This document shows, in pieces, positions 12,801 through 17,049 of a stretch of DNA of 17,049 bases. The stretch is from an uncultured Prevotella sp. Lineage in GTDB: Bacteria > Bacteroidota > Bacteroidia > Bacteroidales > Bacteroidaceae. The position numbers and the translations under genes are program-made. Location: NCBI GenBank assembly GCA_900556465.1, contig USPK01000038.1, positions 1 through 17,049 on the forward strand. The letters are read 5' to 3'. The stretch's first letter is position 1. Each line of letters begins with the position of its first letter. Under the pieces are notes generated by a model. That model ran no database searches and had not been told where the DNA came from. It saw only the letters and a program-made list of their open reading frames with translations.

Positions 12801-13820
12801 ATGAACAGAATCTCGTTTTACCTCTTTTTCCTCTTTATCATGATGACGAACACTACTCACGCACAACCGTCCGACCTGACCTTTCGGCTCAGCGATAAGG
12901 TCCGGCTGGAAGAAGTCACTTACAAGAACCGCTACGGCCTGACCGTCTCGGCCCACCTCTACACGGCGAAGGACCTGGACCGCTCGCAGCGCCACGCGGC
13001 CCTGGTCATCGGCACGCCCTACGGCGGCGTGAAGGAACAGGGCGCCGGCCTCTACGCCATGAACATGGCCCTGCGCGGATTTGTCGCCGTCGCGTTCGAC
13101 GAGTCGTACAACGGCGAGAGCTCGGGCCAGCCGCGCCACGTCTCCTCGCCGGACATCTTCGTCGAGGACTTCAGCGCGGGCGTAGACTTCCTGGGGACGC
13201 TGCCCTACGTTGACCGCCAGCGCATCGGCGCCATAGGCATCTGCGGCAGCGGCGGCTTCGCCGTGACGGCCGCCCAGGTGGACAAGCGCATCCGTGCCGT
13301 GGCGACGGCCAGCATGTACGACATGAGCCGCGTGGCCCACTTCGGCTGGAAGGACGGACTGTCGAAAGCGGACTACGACAAGATGCTCGACCAACTGAGC
13401 GAGCAACGCTGGAAAGACGTCGACGCCGGGACGCCGCAATACCTGCCCAGCTTCCCCGACAGCGTAGCGACGTCCGTCCCCGAAGCACTCGACCCCATCG
13501 GCGCCGAGTTCTGGGAATACTACGCCATGGCCCGCGGCCATCACCCCCGGGCCCGCGGCGGATTTACCACGACGAGCAATCTCGCGTTCGTAAACTTCCC
13601 GCTCATGAACTACATCGAGACCATCTCGCCCCGGCCCCTGCTCTTCGTCATCGGGGAAGAGGCGCACTCGCGCTACTTCAGCGAGGACGCGTACCAGCGG
13701 GCCGCGGAACCGAAAGAGCTCTACGTCGTACCGGGTGCCCGCCACATCGACCTGTATGACCGCGAGGACATGATTCCCTTTGCCAAGCTCGAATCCTTCT
13801 TCAAGGAGGCGCTGCGGTAA
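12801..13820 (+). CDS. Exported alpha/beta hydrolase (YcjY/dienelactone-hydrolase-like)
   Basis: A 339-residue enzyme with a signal peptide ending in THA-Q (cleavage near residue 21). The fold is visible in order: ALVIGTPYGGVKEQ (67-80) with the oxyanion-hole strand, GFVAVAFDESYNGESSG (93-109), the nucleophile elbow IGAIGICGSGGFA (142-154), RPLLFVIGEEAHSRYFSEDAY (278-298) with the acid, and the catalytic histidine H315 in PGARHIDLYD. The elbow could use C148 (G-I-C-G-S) as in dienelactone hydrolase, or S150 as a serine hydrolase. The substrate is unknown; periplasmic ester hydrolysis is likely. It is transcribed alone, with its own promoter and a strong terminator. Confidence 0.85.
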   Translation: MNRISFYLFFLFIMMTNTTHAQPSDLTFRLSDKVRLEEVTYKNRYGLTVSAHLYTAKDLDRSQRHAALVIGTPYGGVKEQGAGLYAMNMALRGFVAVAFDESYNGESSGQPRHVSSPDIFVEDFSAGVDFLGTLPYVDRQRIGAIGICGSGGFAVTAAQVDKRIRAVATASMYDMSRVAHFGWKDGLSKADYDKMLDQLSEQRWKDVDAGTPQYLPSFPDSVATSVPEALDPIGAEFWEYYAMARGHHPRARGGFTTTSNLAFVNFPLMNYIETISPRPLLFVIGEEAHSRYFSEDAYQRAAEPKELYVVPGARHIDLYDREDMIPFAKLESFFKEALR

Positions 13821-13848
13821 GTGTCGCCCGACGCCGCCCGAAACAGCT

Positions 13849-13890
13849 ACGGGGCGCACGGCCGGTCTGTCCGGTCCGTGCGCCCCGTTT
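13849..13890 (+). terminator. Bidirectional terminator between the hydrolase and sulfur-flavoprotein genes
   Basis: A perfect 13-base stem ACGGGGCGCACGG (13849-13861) / CCGTGCGCCCCGT (13876-13888) with a 14-base loop, followed by TTCGTC. The two genes converge on it (stops at 13820 and 13938), so it probably serves both strands. Confidence 0.75.
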
Positions 13891-13937
13891 CGTCGGCCGT
13901 CGCCCGGTCCGGGCAGGCGGTCCGCTACGGTGCGGCG

Positions 13938-16403
13938 TCACACAAAGAGGTTGAGCCCCGCCCCGCCGGCGCGCTCCAGGTAGGTGGCTACGCCCCCGAG
14001 CTGCACGTTGTCGAGGAGTTCCTCCTTCGTTACGCCCATGACGTCCATACTCATGGTGCAGGCAATCATTTCTATACCGTTGTCGATGGCTTGTCTAATC
14101 ATCGACTCCAGGCTGTCTATGCCCTTGGCGCGCATCCGTTGCCGCATCATGAGGCGGCCCAGCCCCCAGAAGTTCATCTTTGAGAGCGGCAGTTTTCCGC
14201 TATGTGCCGGCATCATCCAGCCCATCATGCGCGCCAGCGGGTCTTTCGGCGTCGCCGGCTTGCGGTGCTTCCGGATAACGTTCAATCCCCAGAAGGTGAA
14301 GAAGAGCGTTACCTTTTTCCCCGCGGCCACGGCCCCGTTGGCCAGGACAAAGGTGGCGAGCGCGCGGTCCAGGTCGTCGCTGAAGACGATGAGCGTCTGC
14401 CGGTCGGAGCCCGGTTGCGCTGCCGCGGCGGACTGGGGCACTGCCGCGGCGGACTGAGGCGCGGGCACGGCGACGTTGCCCGGCTTCCGCACGACGGCGG
14501 TCACGGCGCCCTGCGACTGTTCCACGCGCACCAGCTCGGCGCCCGTCATGCGACACCATGCCTCCACGTCGCGGCCGAAAGCCGGATCGGTGGCCGTCAC
14601 CTGCAGCGTGGCATCGGCCGGCAAGTCGGCGTAGTGCTTCTTCAACTGAAGGATGGGACCGGGACACATCAAGCCGCAAGCGTCCACGCGGACGGCGGCA
14701 GCGGGTGCCGCCTCCTGCTTCGGGGCAGGCGGGACGGACGGCGCCGGCGCGGCCACGGGCTGCGTGGCCGTATGCCACGTGCGATAGCCGCCGGAGAGGT
14801 TGACCACGTCCGTAAACCCGCGCTGCGTGAGGATACGGGCCGCCAGGTAGCCGCGAAGGCCCACGGCGCAGGTCACTACAATCGTCCGGTCGCGGGGCAG
14901 TTCGTCCAGGTGCTCGCGCAGTTCGTCGAGCGGCAGGTTGCGGAACCCGGGAATCGAACCCAGGGCAAACTCCTCGCGGGTGCGGACGTCGAGCCGCACG
15001 GCCGCTTCGTCGCGCAGCAGGTCGTCGCGCCACGTCACCGTGCGTACGCGCCCGGCCAGGATGTTCTCGGCCACGAACCCCGCCATGTTGACCGGGTCCT
15101 TCGCCGACGAGTAGGGCGGCGCGTAGGCGTGTTCCAGCTCCGCCAGGTCGTAGACCGTCCCGCCGCGCTGCAGGGTCTGTGCCAACATCTCGATGCGCTT
15201 GTCCACGCCGCCGTAGCCCACGGCCTGCGCCCCGAGCAGGCGGCCGTCCGTCGGGGAGAAGAGCAGCTTCAGGCTGAGCGACTGCGCCCCGGGGTAGTAG
15301 CCGGCGTGCGACGTGCCGTGCGTCCACGAGGCCACGTAAGGGATGCCCTCGCGCCGGAGCAACTTGGCGTTGGCCCCGGTCGTAGCGACGGTGAGGTCGA
15401 ACACGCGCGCCACGGACGTCCCCAACGACCCGGCGTAGCGGTGCCTGTTCCCGTCCACGAGGTTGTCGGCCACGATGCGCCCCTGCTTATTGGCCGGCCC
15501 CGCCAGCGGGATGAGGGCGGGCCGCCCCGTCACCCGGTGGGTCACCTCGGCGGCGTCGCCCAGGGCGTAAATATCCGCGTCGGAAGTCTGCATATATTCG
15601 TTGACCTTGATGCCTCCTGTCGTGCCGATTTCCAGTCCGGCCGCCCGCGCCAGGCCGGTCTCCGGGCGCACGCCGATGCTCAGCACGACGAAGTCGGCCG
15701 TCAGCGCCGTCCCGTCGTTAAGGCTCACCGCCACGCGCCCGCCCTCGTCGGCAAACGAGGCTACGCCGTTGCTCAGGTGCAAGGCTACGCCGTGGTCCGT
15801 CAGCTGTTGGTGTACCATCGCCGCCATGGAGAAGTCCAGCGGGCCCATGACCTGGTCCGACGCCTCGACGAGGTGCACCTCCAGCCCGGCGTGGCGCAGG
15901 TTCTCGGCCATTTCCAGTCCGATGAATCCGCCGCCCACCACGACGGCGCTGCGGGCCCCGCCCTCCTGCACGGCGGCCTTGACGGCGTCCGTGTCGGGCA
16001 CGTTGCGCAGGGTGTAGATGCGGGGATGCGCTATGCCGGGAATGCGGGGCCGGAGCGGCTCGGCGCCGGGCGAGAGCACCAGCTTGTCGTAAGCCTCCTC
16101 GTACGTCTCGCCCGTGGCCGTACGGCGCACCGTCACGCGACGGTTGGCGCGGTCAATGGCCACGACCTCCTGCTCCGTGCGAATGTCCACGCGGAAACGT
16201 TCCCTGAATCCGTGCGCCGTCTGTACGAACAGCTTGTCACGGTCGGCAATGGTGCCGCCAATATAATAAGGGAGTCCGCAATTGGCATACGAAACGTACT
16301 GTCCCCGCTCGAAGAGGACGATAGTGGCCTGCTCGTCGCGACGACGGAGCCGGGCGGCCACCGTGGCTCCACCGGCCACGCCACCGACAATGAGGTACTT
16401 CAT
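13938..16403 (-). CDS. Four-domain sulfur-handling flavoprotein: CoA-disulfide-reductase-like, rhodanese, TusA, DsrE
   Basis: An 821-residue cytoplasmic fusion. Residues 1-450 are a pyridine-nucleotide-disulfide oxidoreductase: FAD motif GGVAGGATVAARLR (7-20), redox cysteine C42 in SYANCGLPYYIGG, NAD(P)H motif VVVGGGFIGLEMAENL (154-169) and DADIYALGDAAEV (275-287). About 460-545 is a rhodanese domain with persulfide cysteine C512 (TCAVGLRG). About 571-640 is TusA-like with DACGLMCPGPI, C580 in the C-P-x-P motif. About 668-821 is DsrE/F-like with C782 in IEMIACTMSMDVMG. Ala/Pro linkers join the parts. One chain could therefore reduce CoA- or protein-persulfides and pass sulfane sulfur along C512, C580 and C782; the route is inferred. 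A MarR gene lies 75 bases upstream on the same strand. Confidence 0.9.
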   Translation of the reverse strand: MKYLIVGGVAGGATVAARLRRRDEQATIVLFERGQYVSYANCGLPYYIGGTIADRDKLFVQTAHGFRERFRVDIRTEQEVVAIDRANRRVTVRRTATGETYEEAYDKLVLSPGAEPLRPRIPGIAHPRIYTLRNVPDTDAVKAAVQEGGARSAVVVGGGFIGLEMAENLRHAGLEVHLVEASDQVMGPLDFSMAAMVHQQLTDHGVALHLSNGVASFADEGGRVAVSLNDGTALTADFVVLSIGVRPETGLARAAGLEIGTTGGIKVNEYMQTSDADIYALGDAAEVTHRVTGRPALIPLAGPANKQGRIVADNLVDGNRHRYAGSLGTSVARVFDLTVATTGANAKLLRREGIPYVASWTHGTSHAGYYPGAQSLSLKLLFSPTDGRLLGAQAVGYGGVDKRIEMLAQTLQRGGTVYDLAELEHAYAPPYSSAKDPVNMAGFVAENILAGRVRTVTWRDDLLRDEAAVRLDVRTREEFALGSIPGFRNLPLDELREHLDELPRDRTIVVTCAVGLRGYLAARILTQRGFTDVVNLSGGYRTWHTATQPVAAPAPSVPPAPKQEAAPAAAVRVDACGLMCPGPILQLKKHYADLPADATLQVTATDPAFGRDVEAWCRMTGAELVRVEQSQGAVTAVVRKPGNVAVPAPQSAAAVPQSAAAAQPGSDRQTLIVFSDDLDRALATFVLANGAVAAGKKVTLFFTFWGLNVIRKHRKPATPKDPLARMMGWMMPAHSGKLPLSKMNFWGLGRLMMRQRMRAKGIDSLESMIRQAIDNGIEMIACTMSMDVMGVTKEELLDNVQLGGVATYLERAGGAGLNLFV
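14420..14461 (-). repeat. 21-base tandem repeat in a linker of the sulfur flavoprotein
   Basis: Two adjacent 21-base copies (14420-14440 and 14441-14461) differing at two bases encode the repeated linker text PQSAAAV/PQSAAAA between the TusA and DsrE domains. It is probably a slippage duplication in an unstructured tether. Confidence 0.7.
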
Positions 16404-16424
16404 GGTTCTTTTACTTTATAGGGT

Positions 16425-16451
16425 GAATATTTTTCGTTACGAAATATCCGG
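16425..16451 (-). promoter_or_regulatory. Candidate MarR operator upstream of the sulfur flavoprotein gene
   Basis: Palindrome TTTCGT-T-ACGAAA (16432-16444), extended by a matching AT on each side, 25-45 bases before the flavoprotein ATG. The stretch 16426-16451 resembles 16908-16933 upstream of the MarR gene, sharing AATATTTT, TTACGA and TCCGG. No TAnnTTTG box is clear here, so the promoter itself is uncertain. Confidence 0.6.
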
Positions 16452-16478
16452 GCGCACTGTCCCCCGGGCGGCGGCGCT

Positions 16479-16838
16479 TCACCTGAGGCACGCCCGCAGT
16501 TGCGCGAAGAGCGCGTCGAGTTCCGCCGCGCTGTCGTGGAGTGCCGCAATGCGTTCGCGGCCCTGGGCCGTGAGCGTGAAGAGCATCTGCCGCTTGTCGG
16601 CCGGATTGAGCAGGCGGAGTATCAGTCCGTTGGTTTCCATCGTATTAACGATGTGCGACACGCGCGAATTGGACAGACCGACGAACTCACTCAGCGCGCC
16701 GGCGGTCCGTGCCTCGCCGTCCTTGAGGCAGCAGAGCACCATCGCCTCGTTTATCGTCAGCCCGTTTTGCTGACTGAATCTGCGCTCGAACTGGTAGAGC
16801 GTCTTGTACAGGTCTTTGATAGCACAAATAGGTTCCAT
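16479..16838 (-). CDS. MarR-family transcriptional regulator
   Basis: A 119-residue winged-helix regulator. GLTINEAMVLCCLKDGEARTAGALSEFVGLSN is the first part of the HTH, SRVSHIVNTMETNGLI (58-73) the recognition helix, and LRLLNPADKRQMLFTLTAQGRE (74-95) the wing with the conserved DKR. Dimerisation helices lie at both ends. The start at 16838 is chosen because an in-frame ATG at 16865 lies within the -7 box and cannot be in the message. Cysteines at 5, 36, 37 and 117 would allow thiol or persulfide sensing, which fits the sulfur enzyme encoded next, but this is inference. It is in the same direction as the flavoprotein gene and 75 bases before it, and both upstream regions carry a similar element. 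Confidence 0.88.
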   Translation of the reverse strand: MEPICAIKDLYKTLYQFERRFSQQNGLTINEAMVLCCLKDGEARTAGALSEFVGLSNSRVSHIVNTMETNGLILRLLNPADKRQMLFTLTAQGRERIAALHDSAAELDALFAQLRACLR

Positions 16839-16862
16839 AGAAATCGTCACGAGTTGACGGAG

Positions 16863-16892
16863 CAAAGATAGGGAAATATTTTCACCCGCAAA
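16863..16892 (-). promoter_or_regulatory. Promoter of the MarR gene
   Basis: On the minus strand TTTG (16892-16889) and TATCTTTG (16870-16863) are separated by 18 bases, one less than the usual spacer. Transcription would begin near 16859, giving a leader of about 20 bases to the ATG at 16838. Confidence 0.7.
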
Positions 16893-16933
16893 TATTTCTT
16901 ACTGAAAAATATTTTCATTACGACAAATTCCGG
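16873..16933 (-). promoter_or_regulatory. Cluster of three AAATATTT near-palindromes over the MarR promoter
   Basis: GAAATATTTTC (16873-16883, in the promoter spacer), CAAATATTTC (16889-16898, over the -33 box) and GAAAAATATTTTC (16904-16916, just upstream) form a phased series about 15-16 bases apart. They are followed by ATTACGA and TCCGG, as in the site before the flavoprotein gene. Their position suggests autorepression. Confidence 0.6.
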
Positions 16934-16995
16934 CCGTCCATAGCCGCCGGGCTGCGCCGCGAGCCGCCGCGCCGACGCGGACAGTTTCCGCAATC

Positions 16996-17049
16996 ACGGG
17001 GCTAAGGCCAGTTTTTACGGGAATAGGCCCAGTTTTTACGGGGCTAAGG
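16996..17049 (-). repeat. Repeat cluster C, running off the window end
   Basis: Read on the minus strand this is cluster A (3785-3838) with one mismatch in 54 bases: outer units CCTTAGCCCCGT and a middle unit with CCTATTCCCGT, separated by AAAAACTGG. It may continue beyond 17049. Confidence 0.9.

Noticed and set aside
14202..16421. Very long open frame (about 740 codons) on the plus strand opposite the sulfur flavoprotein
   Set aside because: Antisense frames stay open in GC-rich coding DNA. The minus-strand product has four recognisable domains, while the plus product is His/Arg/Gly-rich with no family resemblance.
16839..16865. Earlier start for the MarR gene at 16865
   Set aside because: That codon overlaps the -7 promoter box and lies upstream of the predicted transcription start; the conserved sequence begins after 16838.

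Overview
The window reads as chromosomal DNA from a GC-rich member of the Bacteroidota, most likely Bacteroidales. Four things point there: promoters of the Bacteroides type (a -7 box TAnnTTTG, in the best cases with a -33 TTTG 18-20 bases upstream), mostly absent Shine-Dalgarno sequences, BlaR1-type M56 proteins ending in a TonB C-terminal domain, and a sigma/anti-sigma/secreted protein/beta-barrel cluster. Genus cannot be decided from the sequence. No transposase, integrase, phage gene or CRISPR array is visible; this looks like core-type genome.

Layout. (1) 1-2032, minus strand: the 5' part of a tRNA-Lys(CUU) gene with a near-perfect promoter, then a two-gene unit of a TlpA-like thioredoxin-fold lipoprotein and a nucleoside-permease-like MFS transporter. 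(2) 2212-4841, plus: ECF sigma factor, membrane-anchored putative anti-sigma protein, small exported protein and outer-membrane beta-barrel protein, probably an envelope-stress module, closed by a strong terminator. (3) 4966-5538, minus: methylglyoxal synthase. (4) 5698-8613, plus: bifunctional-nuclease/UVR protein, 16S rRNA methyltransferase RsmE and an APH-type sugar kinase fused to the RapZ C-terminal domain. (5) 8996-9628, plus: orotate phosphoribosyltransferase. (6) 9801-12518, plus: an exported protein with two tandem TonB C-terminal domains, then a BlaI-type repressor overlapping an M56/BlaR1-TonB membrane protease. A large dyad lies inside the BlaI promoter. (7) 12801-13820, plus: exported alpha/beta hydrolase. 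(8) 13938-16838, minus: a four-domain sulfur-handling flavoprotein (CoA-disulfide-reductase-like, rhodanese, TusA, DsrE) and its upstream MarR regulator. The two upstream regions share a similar 26-base element.

The most notable non-coding signal is a family of 21-22-base repeats with a fixed multi-unit architecture in three intergenic places (3782-3840, 8781-8864, 16996-17049). Two clusters are the same 54-base element in opposite orientations with one mismatch, and in the third the cores of two units are inverted relative to their flanks. Long GC-rich terminator-like hairpins follow most transcription units, and two of them share a 22-base segment with one mismatch.

The most notable protein-level signals are the kinase-RapZ-C fusion, the 420-bp-period tandem duplication inside the TonB-C gene, and the MarR/sulfur flavoprotein pair with a shared candidate operator.
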